Source: Nissabacter sp. SGAir0207
GTDB taxonomy: Bacteria; Pseudomonadota; Gammaproteobacteria; Enterobacterales; Enterobacteriaceae
Length of the DNA: 64,000 nt
NCBI RefSeq assembly: GCF_005491205.1
Contig: NZ_CP028035.1
Span: 1,674,001-1,738,000 of the forward strand
Direction: 5' to 3'
Shown here: in pieces, positions 33,743 to 41,636 of the stretch
How positions within the stretch are numbered: position 1 is the first letter of the stretch
Layout: each line of letters starts with the position of its first letter
Program-made: the position numbers and the translations under genes
Notes under the pieces: model-generated
What the model was told of the DNA's origin: nothing
Databases searched by the model: none
What the model saw: the letters and a program-made list of their open reading frames with translations, nothing else

Positions 33743-34531
33743 ATGTCCCAAGCAAAACTTAGGATCGAGCAGGTGTCGCGCCAGTTCGGCGAGCTGACCG
33801 CGCTGGCGCCCACCGATCTCCAGGTGGCCGAGGGGGAATTCATTTCGGTAGTCGGCCCGTCCGGCTGCGGAAAAAGTACCTTGTTCAACCTGATCTCCGG
33901 CGTGCTGCCGCCCAGTTCAGGCCGCATCCTGATTGACGGGCAGGACGTGACCGGCAAGACCGGCCACGTCGGCTACATGCTGCAAAAGGATCTGCTGCTG
34001 CCGTGGCTGACGGTGATTGACAATATCGTGCTCGGCGCCACCCTCAAGGGGGGCGCCAGCGAGGCCCAGCGGCGTGCCGGTGTGGCCTTGGCGCGCCGCT
34101 ATGGTCTGGGCGACTTTATCAACCACTACCCGGCGGCGCTCTCCGGCGGTATGCGCCAACGCGTGGCGCTGATGCGTACCCTGGCGATGCAGCATGACGT
34201 GATGCTGCTCGATGAGCCGTTCGGCGCGCTCGACTCCCAAACCCGGCTCTCCATGCAGCAGTGGTTGCTGACGGTGTGGGAGGAGCAGCGGCGCACGGTG
34301 GTGTTCGTCACCCACGACATTGACGAGGCGATCTTCCTCGCCGACCGGGTGGTGGTGATGACGCCGCGCCCCGGTCGCGTCAATGCGGTCTTCCCGGTGG
34401 AGCTGGCGCGCCCGCGTCCGCTCTCCTGCCTGACCAGCGCGCCCTTTATGGCGCTGAAGCAGCAGATCCTCGGGTTGATTTATCAGGATGAGGCGGCGCT
34501 GACGGCGCAGGAGAGAGCCAATGTACACTGA
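33743..34531 (+). CDS. ABC transporter ATPase (SsuB/TauB/ThiZ class)
   Basis: 262 aa: Walker A GPSGCGKST (about 36-44), Q-loop in YMLQKDLLLPW, signature LSGGMRQR, Walker B VMLLDEP, H-loop FVTHDIDEA. It closely follows the nitrate/sulfonate/pyrimidine transporter ATPase class. AAAGGAG lies just before ATG 33743. The C-terminus overlaps the permease gene by 11 bases. Confidence 0.9.
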   Translation: MSQAKLRIEQVSRQFGELTALAPTDLQVAEGEFISVVGPSGCGKSTLFNLISGVLPPSSGRILIDGQDVTGKTGHVGYMLQKDLLLPWLTVIDNIVLGATLKGGASEAQRRAGVALARRYGLGDFINHYPAALSGGMRQRVALMRTLAMQHDVMLLDEPFGALDSQTRLSMQQWLLTVWEEQRRTVVFVTHDIDEAIFLADRVVVMTPRPGRVNAVFPVELARPRPLSCLTSAPFMALKQQILGLIYQDEAALTAQERANVH

Positions 34532-35366
34532 ACCCTACGGCTGGCGCGGCTGGCTACTGCGGATTGGCGGCCCGGTGGTGGCACTGGTGTTGGTGGTGCT
34601 CGGCTGGGGCATCGCGGTGCGCGCCTTCGACATCCCGGCTTATGTGCTGCCCTCGCCGGAGCGCACCCTCGAGCATATCCTCTCCGACTCGGACACCCTG
34701 TGGGAGGGCTTCCGCATCACCTTCGTCACCTTCCTGATGGGCTTTTTGCTCGGCGCGGTGAGCGGCTTTGTGTTCGCGGTGTTGATGGACAGCTCGCGCT
34801 GGGTGCGCAGCGTGCTCTACCCCATTTTGATCGCCAGTCAGGCGGTGCCGGTGATTGCCATCGCGGCGGCGCTGACCATCTGGCTCGGCTTTGGCCTCGC
34901 GCCGAAGCTGGTGATTGTGGCGCTGGTGGTGTTCTTCCCGGTGGTGGTGAACGTGCTGGATGGCCTGCACTCGGTTGACCGCGACATGCTCAATCTAGTG
35001 AAGTCGATGGGCGCGTCGCGCGCCAAGGTGTTCCGCTACGTCAAGCTGCCGGCCACCTACACGCCGCTCTTCTCGGCACTGAAACTCTCCGCCACCTTCA
35101 GCGTCACCGGCGCGGTGATTGGCGAGTGGACGGCCTCCACCAGCGGCGGGCTGGGGGCTTACCTGTTGCAGGCCAACTCGCGCCTCAACACCGCTGGCAC
35201 CTTTGCCGCCATCGTCTTCCTGGCGCTGCTGGGGGTGGTGAGCTTCCTGCTGGTGGTGGGGGCCGAGCACCTGATGACGCCGTGGCGCAGTGGCTCGAAA
35301 GCCCGCCGCTGGTCGCGCCGCTACTGGCGTGACACCCCGGCGGAGCAGGCCCGCGATGAACGATAA
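34521..35366 (+). CDS. ABC transporter permease (SsuC/TauC/ThiX class)
   Basis: 281-aa inner-membrane protein with about six helices. Family landmarks are VLPSPERTLEHI near residue 40 and the EAA-like cytoplasmic loop LVKSMGASRAKVFRYVKLPA (about 155-175), which contacts the ATPase. It overlaps the ATPase gene before it by 11 bases and the regulator gene after it by 11 bases, so all are translationally coupled. The C-terminus is basic (SKARRWSRRYWRD). Confidence 0.9.
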   Translation: MYTEPYGWRGWLLRIGGPVVALVLVVLGWGIAVRAFDIPAYVLPSPERTLEHILSDSDTLWEGFRITFVTFLMGFLLGAVSGFVFAVLMDSSRWVRSVLYPILIASQAVPVIAIAAALTIWLGFGLAPKLVIVALVVFFPVVVNVLDGLHSVDRDMLNLVKSMGASRAKVFRYVKLPATYTPLFSALKLSATFSVTGAVIGEWTASTSGGLGAYLLQANSRLNTAGTFAAIVFLALLGVVSFLLVVGAEHLMTPWRSGSKARRWSRRYWRDTPAEQARDER

Positions 35367-36387
35367 GGCACCCGCCGCCCGGCCCACCATCCGCGACGTG
35401 GCGCGTCAGGCGGAGGTCTCCATCGGCACCGTCAGCGCCGTCATCAACAACAGCGGCCGCCCGGTGGCGGCCCGCACCCGTGAGCGGGTGTTGCAGGCCA
35501 TCGCCGAACTGGGCTTTGAGCCAAACAACGCCGCCCGCAGCCTCAAGAGCCAGCGCATCTCCTCCATTGGTCTGGTGGCGCCGGATCTGGGCAACGCCTT
35601 TTTTGCCGACATTGCCGAGGGCATCCAGCTGGTGCTCGGCCAGTCTGACTTCCTGCTGGTGCTCTGCCTGACCTGGTCTGACACCGCCCGCGAGGAGTAC
35701 TACGCGCAGGTGCTGCGCACCCAGCGGCTGGATGGGGTGATCTACCTCTCCGGCACCGGCCAGCCCAGCCCGTCGCTTCAGGCGCTGGCGCGCCGCGGCG
35801 CGGTGGTGTTTGTCGATGAGTGCTTGCCGGGCATTCCTGCTCCCTTTGTCAGCGCGCAAAACCGGCAGGGCGCGGCCGAGCTGGCGCGCCATGTGCTGGC
35901 CTGCGGCCACCGCCGGTTGCTGTTCATCAGCGGCCCGCGCGGCATGTGGACCAGCGAGGAGCGGCTGTCGGGTTACCATGACGCCTGCCGCGCGCAGGGG
36001 CTGGAGCCGGAGAAGATGCCGCTGCTGGCGGGCGACTATACCGAACAGAGTGGGATGCGCCTCGCCGCCCGCATTCTGGCGCAGCCGCGCGCGGAGTGGC
36101 CGACCGCCATCCTCTGCGCCAACGATCTGATGGCGATTGGCGTCATCCGCCACTGCCAGCAGCAGGGGGTAGCGGTGCCGGGCGATCTGAGCGTCACGGG
36201 GTTTGATGACATCCCCGCTGCCGCGCTGGTGTCGCCGCCGCTCACCACCGTGCGCCAGTCCGGCCACCAGATGGGCAGTGCCGCCGCCGAACTGCTGCTG
36301 CATCGCCTCGGCTGCCTGCCCGAACCGCCCGCGCAGACCGATTTTCCCGCCACCCTGAAGTTGCGCCACTCCGTCGGCAAGATCTAA
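35356..36387 (+). CDS. LacI-family regulator of the preceding importer operon
   Basis: 343 aa from ATG 35356, overlapping the permease end. The frame extends to 35290, but that part lies inside the permease. HTH: TIRDVARQAEVSIGTVSAVINNSGRPV, with the hinge helix AARSLKSQRIS at about 55. A PBP1-like sensor domain follows, including VTGFDDIPAAALVSPPLTTVRQ typical of the family. It most likely binds the CG-centred dyads at 31769 and 31859 and responds to the transported compound or its product. Both statements are inference from context. Confidence 0.88.
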   Translation: MNDKAPAARPTIRDVARQAEVSIGTVSAVINNSGRPVAARTRERVLQAIAELGFEPNNAARSLKSQRISSIGLVAPDLGNAFFADIAEGIQLVLGQSDFLLVLCLTWSDTAREEYYAQVLRTQRLDGVIYLSGTGQPSPSLQALARRGAVVFVDECLPGIPAPFVSAQNRQGAAELARHVLACGHRRLLFISGPRGMWTSEERLSGYHDACRAQGLEPEKMPLLAGDYTEQSGMRLAARILAQPRAEWPTAILCANDLMAIGVIRHCQQQGVAVPGDLSVTGFDDIPAAALVSPPLTTVRQSGHQMGSAAAELLLHRLGCLPEPPAQTDFPATLKLRHSVGKI

Positions 36388-36523
36388 GCCGGCTCGCCCG
36401 GCATTTTGTTACAACATACTCCCTATTTTTCCCTACTGTCTTCCAACTTTGCCGTGAGGGGTTTGAGTCAGCCCAGCAGGTCTGGTTGAATGCGCCCGAC
36501 ATCCATACGCAGGGAGGGGTAAT

Positions 36524-37060
36524 GTGATTGGGACAATAAGCTGGTTGCCGCCGTTTGACAGTAGTTTTGGTCAGGATGTGATCTATCGTCTGTTTAATGT
36601 GGCAGGCATACCTTACGCCGTGGGTTTTGAGGCCATCTCCAGTGCGCACCACCTTAGCGCAGCCAAGGGGATCAATATGATGCAGCTCTATCCCGCGTTC
36701 ACCTTTCCAGAGACGGGAGTATGGGCCGTGGCCTTCGATGGGATTAACCCTTTGGCCGGGGACTTTCTGGGATTTCACCATATCCAACATCAGGGTGTCA
36801 TGGGCGGACGTGTCTTGTTTAACGTTGCAAGCATAATTTATGACCATTACACTGTGTGCCACGCAGGAGCCTACGTGTTTTCTGCGGCCAGCGATCGCCA
36901 TCAAGATCGCAGAACGGATCTGGTTGAGATTTACAACGGCCTGCTAGGGCTGGAGGGTAAATCCAGGAGCCGTTTGATGCGACATCTTGATGGATGGAAG
37001 GCGTACAGTGACGTGGTTACGGGAGGAAGAAACTATGTCATCACTACTCAGCATTATTGA
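36524..37060 (+). CDS. Hypothetical protein, first gene of an overlapping pair
   Basis: 178 aa from GTG 36524 with a strong GGGAGGGG ribosome site; an ATG two bases earlier is out of frame and hits a stop. I do not recognise the family. The product is soluble-looking, without signal peptide or membrane helix, with aromatic and Gly-rich segments (SWLPPFDSSFGQD, YPAFTFPETGVWAVAFDG) and two His-rich spots (HHIQHQG, YDHYTVCHAG). Codon use and GC are lower than in the flanking genes, suggesting transfer. Its last 26 bases overlap the next gene, a layout common in toxin-antitoxin or effector-immunity pairs. Confidence 0.6.
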   Translation: MIGTISWLPPFDSSFGQDVIYRLFNVAGIPYAVGFEAISSAHHLSAAKGINMMQLYPAFTFPETGVWAVAFDGINPLAGDFLGFHHIQHQGVMGGRVLFNVASIIYDHYTVCHAGAYVFSAASDRHQDRRTDLVEIYNGLLGLEGKSRSRLMRHLDGWKAYSDVVTGGRNYVITTQHY

Positions 37061-37250
37061 AAGAGATCCTACCCCGACGGGGTATTCCGCTGTAGAGAAG
37101 GGGCAGCGCCTTCAGCTTGCCGCAAATGTGGCGTTGAGAAAAAAACTCAACAGCGGCGAAGTGCGATATGAGAATGGTCGCTACACCTTCAATGAGGCTT
37201 ACCACGTCAACCGGCCCGCTTTTTTGAAACCGGGCGGCAAAAAAGTCTGA
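37035..37250 (+). CDS. Hypothetical 71-aa protein, second gene of the pair
   Basis: ATG 37035 follows GGGAGGAAG by 6 bases. The product is small and basic, starting MSSLLSIIERDPTPTGYSAV, with a middle helix rich in K/R/L and a tail ending RPAFLKPGGKKV. I do not recognise it. It overlaps the 178-aa gene by 26 bases and is followed by a good terminator, so the two form one transcription unit. It could be an antitoxin- or immunity-like partner; there is no direct evidence for that. Confidence 0.6.
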   Translation: MSSLLSIIERDPTPTGYSAVEKGQRLQLAANVALRKKLNSGEVRYENGRYTFNEAYHVNRPAFLKPGGKKV

Positions 37251-37278
37251 GGCCCTCGTGGCCATGCCGATGAATGCC

Positions 37279-37305
37279 AAAGGCCAGTCACTGACTGGCC
37301 TTTTT
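37279..37305 (+). terminator. Terminator after the hypothetical gene pair
   Basis: A perfect 10-bp stem AAAGGCCAGT / ACTGGCCTTT with a 5-base loop and TTTTT at the end. It lies between convergent units and probably serves both directions. Confidence 0.88.
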
Positions 37306-37308
37306 GGT

Positions 37309-38520
37309 TTACTTCGGCACCTCACTGCGGAAACCGACGCCAATCAGCCGGCCAAACAGGAAGGGCAGCCAGGGGCGGGTGCGCAGCCAGCCGCCCAGGG
37401 CGCGGATCGGGGCAGGGGGGCGGCGGCCATCACGCGGGCGGCGCGTCATCATCACCTGTAAAAATTGCGTGGCCTTGGTGGGGAAGGTGCGGCGGCGCTG
37501 CACGCGGTTCAGCTCCCGCAGCGTCGGGACACCACGCCGCAGCGGGCCAGCCAGCAGGTTGGCGGTGGCCACGGCATCCTGAATCGCCAGATTGACGCCG
37601 ACGCCGCCAATCGGCGACATGGCGTGGGCGGCGTCGCCAATGCACAGCAGCCCCGGCTGCGCCCAGTGGTGCAGGCGATCGATGCGGATCACCAGCAGCT
37701 TCACCTGATCCCACTCCGGGATCGCCGCCGCCAGCCGTGCGGCGTCAAAGGGCGCGGACTCGCTGACCTGTGCCAGAAAGGCTGGCAGCCCTGCCTGTTT
37801 CAGCGCGGGTAGCGCGCCCTTGTCAATCGAGTAGCCGCACTGCCAGTAGTCGCCGCGGTCAATCATGATGAAGTTCTTGCGCGCGCCGCGGTGGCCGGTG
37901 GCCCAGGCCGGATCGTCCGGCTGCTTCGGCACCTTCAGCCACAGCACGTCACGCGGCGTGCCAAAGCTTTCGCTGGTCAGCCCGGCAGCCTGCCGGATGC
38001 GCGAGTTGCGGCCATCGCAGCCCACCAGCAGGTCACTGTGGATACGCAGCGCGCCCTGTGGCGTCTCTACCTCCACGCCGCTCACCCACTCGCCGTCGCG
38101 CAGCAGGCCGGTCACCTCCGCCTCCATCAGCAAAGTAAAGTGGGGCAGGGCCTCGGCACGCGCGCGCAGGAAGTTAAGGAAGTCCCACTGCGGCATAAAG
38201 GCCATGAATTTGCAGTGCGTCGGCAGTCGGCTGAAATCAGCGATGGTCATCGGCTGGCCGCCCATCTCCGCCTGCAACTGGGTCATCCGCTGGTGCGGCA
38301 GTTGCAAAAACGCCTCCAGCCAGCCGAGGCGGTGGATCACCTCCAGCGTCGAGGGGTGCAGGGTGTCGCCGCGAAAGTCGCGCAGGAAATCCGCATGTTT
38401 CTCCAGCACCACCACCTCGATGCCCTGCCGGGCCAATAGCAGGCCCAGCATCATGCCCGCCGGGCCACCGCCAGCGATGCAGCATTGGGTCTGGCGGGTC
38501 GGAAGCTCTTTCTGTCTCAT
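37309..38520 (-). CDS. FAD-dependent monooxygenase (UbiH/PHBH-like)
   Basis: 403-aa class A flavoprotein monooxygenase. The FAD motif CCIAGGGPAGMMLGLLLARQG comes at the N-terminus, the DG motif LLVGCDGRNSRIR at about 165, and the GD motif CIGDAAHAMSPIGGVGVN at about 290. Members hydroxylate aromatic rings using NAD(P)H; the substrate is not evident. The C-terminus is basic and rich in Arg/Pro. A Fur-box-like site lies 26 bases upstream of its start, hinting at iron-regulated expression. Confidence 0.87.
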   Translation of the reverse strand: MRQKELPTRQTQCCIAGGGPAGMMLGLLLARQGIEVVVLEKHADFLRDFRGDTLHPSTLEVIHRLGWLEAFLQLPHQRMTQLQAEMGGQPMTIADFSRLPTHCKFMAFMPQWDFLNFLRARAEALPHFTLLMEAEVTGLLRDGEWVSGVEVETPQGALRIHSDLLVGCDGRNSRIRQAAGLTSESFGTPRDVLWLKVPKQPDDPAWATGHRGARKNFIMIDRGDYWQCGYSIDKGALPALKQAGLPAFLAQVSESAPFDAARLAAAIPEWDQVKLLVIRIDRLHHWAQPGLLCIGDAAHAMSPIGGVGVNLAIQDAVATANLLAGPLRRGVPTLRELNRVQRRRTFPTKATQFLQVMMTRRPRDGRRPPAPIRALGGWLRTRPWLPFLFGRLIGVGFRSEVPK

Positions 38521-38917
38521 CTGATGTGCCTTATCCGAGGGTATTGATAACGATTATCATTGGCACGCCCACGCCGTCAACCTCTTGCTGCCATTGGCGG
38601 CCTATCAACCAGCAATTCCTCTCTCCTTCCGTTCGGCCCGTTGAAAAATAAGGCAAAAGCAGCACGAGATTGATGATTTTAAAGGCAGGGTTGTAACGCG
38701 ATGTAACAGCGATGGCGCTTTCTTCATCCGCCCGGTGTCGGGTGGAGGTTTACGCGCAGCGCGGGTGAGCCGGTGGCTGTGGGAAAATCGGCCTTCTGTC
38801 AGGCCGGCAGTCTGGACGTCTGAACTTTGCCACATTTTGCTACATTTCTGCCGGGTGAAAACTTGATGTACCCGGCATGAGGGTTTAGGGTTCGCCCCCT
38901 TCAAAAAGGGGATTCCA
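38521..38917. other. 397-base divergent gap between the monooxygenase and yahK
   Basis: It contains the Fur-box-like site at 38546-38564 and the upstream region of yahK, whose ribosome site AAAGGGG lies near 38905. The middle (38640-38880) is mixed in composition, with a small inverted GCGCAGCGCG stretch near 38755. I see no gene or clear promoter hexamers. Confidence 0.5.
38546..38564 (-). promoter_or_regulatory. Fur-box-like site upstream of the monooxygenase
   Basis: GATAACGATTATCATTGGC matches the 19-bp Fur consensus at 15 positions. It lies just upstream of the minus-strand monooxygenase start, where Fur would block transcription under iron-replete conditions. Confidence 0.7.
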
Positions 38918-39970
38918 ATGAAAACATCTTATGGCTATGCCGCCCAGTCGGCTGACGCGCCGCTGGCGCCTTTTCATTTTGACCGCCGCCCGGTAGGCGC
39001 AGATGATGTGCGCATTGAGATCGAGTTTTGTGGCGTGTGCCACTCCGATCTGCACATGGCGCGCAATGAGTGGAACATGAGCCGCTACCCGCTGGTGCCG
39101 GGCCATGAGATTGTCGGCCGCGTCACCCATGCGGGCGCGAACGTTAGCCGTTTCCAGATCGGCCAGCGCGTCGGCGTCGGCGTGATGGTGGACTCCTGCG
39201 GCCAGTGCGGGCAGTGCCGCGAGGGCGAGGAGCAGTATTGCGACGCGGGCTTCACCGCCACCTATAACGGCGAAGAGAAGATCCTTGGCGGCACCACCTT
39301 TGGTGGCTACGCCAATGACATCGTGGTGAGCCAGAATTTTGTGGTCAGCGTACCGGAGCACCTCGACGCGGCCGCTGTCGCGCCGCTGCTCTGCGCTGGC
39401 GTCACCACCTGGTCACCGCTGAAACACTGGAACGTGCGGCCCGGCCAGCGCGTTGGCGTGGTCGGCCTCGGTGGTCTCGGCCACATGGCGGTCAAGCTGG
39501 CGACCGCGATGGGCGCAGAGGTAGTGCTGTTCACCACCTCTCCCCACAAGGGTGAGGATGCCCTGCGCCTCGGCGCGAAACAGGTGGTCATCTCCCGTGA
39601 CGCCGAACAGATGGCGGCGGTGGCGAACAGCCTCGACCTGATCCTCAACTGCGTGGCGGCGCCCCATGACCTCAACCCCTATCTGGCGACGCTAAAAAGC
39701 AACGGCAGCCTGATCCTGGTCGGCATCCCGGACAGCCCGCACGCCGCGCCCGAAATCACCCCGATGGTGTTCAAGCGCCTCAGTATTGCCGGCACCTCCA
39801 TCGGCAGCATCCGTGAAACCCAAGAGATGCTCGATTTTTGTGGGGAACATGGCATCACGGCTGATGTCGAAGTGATTAGCATCGACAATATTGAGCAGGC
39901 CTTCACCCGCATGAGCCGTGGCGATGTGAAATACCGCTTTGTGATTGATATGAATTCCCTCCGGGCGTAA
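38918..39970 (+). CDS. yahK: Zinc-dependent NADP(H) alcohol/aldehyde dehydrogenase, YahK-like
   Basis: 350-aa medium-chain dehydrogenase of the cinnamyl-alcohol-dehydrogenase type. Catalytic zinc ligands are Cys in FCGVCHSDLH (about 39), His in PGHEIVG and a later Cys. The structural zinc site is CGQCGQCREGEEQYC (about 92-106). The NADP-binding motif is VGLGGLGHMAVK (about 178-189). Sequence and length match E. coli YahK, a broad aldehyde reductase. It stands alone, with a GGGG-type ribosome site and no operon partner. Confidence 0.88.
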   Translation: MKTSYGYAAQSADAPLAPFHFDRRPVGADDVRIEIEFCGVCHSDLHMARNEWNMSRYPLVPGHEIVGRVTHAGANVSRFQIGQRVGVGVMVDSCGQCGQCREGEEQYCDAGFTATYNGEEKILGGTTFGGYANDIVVSQNFVVSVPEHLDAAAVAPLLCAGVTTWSPLKHWNVRPGQRVGVVGLGGLGHMAVKLATAMGAEVVLFTTSPHKGEDALRLGAKQVVISRDAEQMAAVANSLDLILNCVAAPHDLNPYLATLKSNGSLILVGIPDSPHAAPEITPMVFKRLSIAGTSIGSIRETQEMLDFCGEHGITADVEVISIDNIEQAFTRMSRGDVKYRFVIDMNSLRA

Positions 39971-40157
39971 TCCCGCCCACTCCGTCGTAGCCCTTCCGCC
40001 GCCGGTGCAATGCCGGAGGCGGACAGGCGGGGACGGCCCAGCCAGCCCCTCGCGTTCTCCTCGCTTTCTTTTCGCGCCATGATGCGTTAGCCTTTCTGAT
40101 ATAACAGAAATTTCCGCTATTTTCGCCGCCTTGGCGCCACCAGGAATGAGAGTGTCC

Positions 40158-41129
40158 ATGCAATTGCCTGACCAACCGTCTGATGAGCTCCACCGTCTCG
40201 CCACCCTCCGTGCTTACAATATCCTTGATACCCTGCCCGAAGAGCGCTTTGACCGCCTGACGCGTCTGGCCCGGCGGCTGTTCAACGTGCCGATTGCGCT
40301 GGTGTCGCTGGTGGACATGAACCGCCAGTGGTTCAAATCCTGCCAGGGGCTGGAGGTGCAGGAGACGCCGCGCGACATCTCGTTCTGCGGCCACGCCATC
40401 CTTGGCAATGAGATCATGGAGGTGCCGGACGCGCAGGAGGATCTCCGCTTCCACGACAACCCGCTGGTCACCGGCGAGCCGAACATCCGCTTCTACGCTG
40501 GCTGCCCGCTGGTGGTGACGGATGGCGTCAAGCTCGGCACCCTTTGCCTGATTGACACCGTGCCGCGCCACCTGACTGAGGAGGATCGGCAACTGCTGAC
40601 CGATCTGGCCTGCATGGCAGAGCAGGAGATCAGCGCCATGCAGCTGGCGACCATGGACGCGCTGACCCAGATCTCCAACCGGCGCGGCTTTGAGGCATTG
40701 GCCCAGCACGCGCTGGGGGTGTGCCAGCGCCTTGGGCTGCCGGCGTCGTTGCTGTTCTTTGACATGAATGAGTTCAAGGCGATCAATGACAACCTCGGCC
40801 ACGCGGAGGGCGACCGCGCGCTGCGCGACTTCGCCCGCCTGATCCAGTGCAGCCTGCGCAACAGCGACGTGGTGGGCAGGCTGGGCGGTGATGAGTTCGC
40901 GGTGCTGCTGACCAATGCCAGCGCCGAAGAGACGCAGCACGCGCTGGCGCGGCTGGAGGGGAAGGTGGGTGAGCACAATCAGCGCGATGGCCGCGGTTAC
41001 CCGCTGCGCTACAGCGTCGGGCAGATTGATTACAACGGGCGCGATCCGGTGGAGATAGGCCGCCTGCTGGCGGAGGCCGATGCGCTGATGTACGCGCAAA
41101 AACGCGGCCAACGGCCCTCCCAACGATAA
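40158..41129 (+). CDS. Diguanylate cyclase with N-terminal GAF domain
   Basis: 323 aa from ATG 40158; ATG 40146 is possible but its AGGA is too close. A GAF sensor domain (about 20-155, FNVPIALVSLVDMNRQWFKS...DISFCGHAI) is followed by GGDEF (about 160-320). The catalytic GGDEF motif is intact. An RNSD inhibitory-site motif (RxxD) lies exactly five residues before it, so product inhibition by c-di-GMP is expected. No membrane segment: a soluble enzyme making c-di-GMP. It is immediately followed by a terminator and then the large autotransporter, a plausible but unproven c-di-GMP-linked surface factor. Confidence 0.9.
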   Translation: MQLPDQPSDELHRLATLRAYNILDTLPEERFDRLTRLARRLFNVPIALVSLVDMNRQWFKSCQGLEVQETPRDISFCGHAILGNEIMEVPDAQEDLRFHDNPLVTGEPNIRFYAGCPLVVTDGVKLGTLCLIDTVPRHLTEEDRQLLTDLACMAEQEISAMQLATMDALTQISNRRGFEALAQHALGVCQRLGLPASLLFFDMNEFKAINDNLGHAEGDRALRDFARLIQCSLRNSDVVGRLGGDEFAVLLTNASAEETQHALARLEGKVGEHNQRDGRGYPLRYSVGQIDYNGRDPVEIGRLLAEADALMYAQKRGQRPSQR

Positions 41130-41160
41130 AAAATACCGTTCGGTTAAGTAAATGATCGTG

Positions 41161-41222
41161 TGAACGATCCGGAAAATAGATGACAACAGCCCCATCCATT
41201 CCCTGATGGGGCTTTTTTATGC
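41161..41222 (+). repeat. Terminator-bearing repeat, copy 1
   Basis: A 62-base segment that aligns without gaps to 46431-46492 at 52 of 62 positions. It contains the terminator AGCCCCATC / GATGGGGCT plus TTTTTT (41188-41216) after the GGDEF gene, and the conserved lead-in TGAACGATCC. Confidence 0.85.
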
Positions 41223-41636
41223 CGTAAAAACCGCTGGCGCTGAAGCGGGATATACCACGATATTATTTCCCAATGGGTCGCTTGTTTTCAGCTTTGTTAA
41301 ATAGCTATTTAATGAATAGTTAAACCATAAAATATTAGTTGCAGTGATCAATTTGGGATTAATGAAAGATTAAGCAAATTTTAATTAAAATTCCCTTCCG
41401 GCTAACTTACTGTTTTTTATTTGTGTCGCCCGCAGCCCCATAACGGGGTGTGGGTTTATTTTCGCCACGCCGGGACATTTACTATCGATTGATATAATTT
41501 CTCTTCAAATTTTCCAGTGACCCCCAGTAATAACAACGCTATAACTTTTTGCTTTTACGTACTTTCGAAATGGAATTACACACTGGCTTCCCCAAGCCAG
41601 GGAAATGACTCGTCAAAATAATCTTGAAGGTGAATC
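41223..41636. other. AT-rich 414-base gap upstream of the autotransporter
   Basis: Strongly AT-rich compared with both neighbours. TATAAT at 41493-41498 is a possible -10, but no convincing -35 stands at the right distance. A GGTGAATC stretch supplies the ribosome site before ATG 41637. No gene is seen. The composition suggests H-NS-type silencing of the surface protein gene. Confidence 0.5.
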
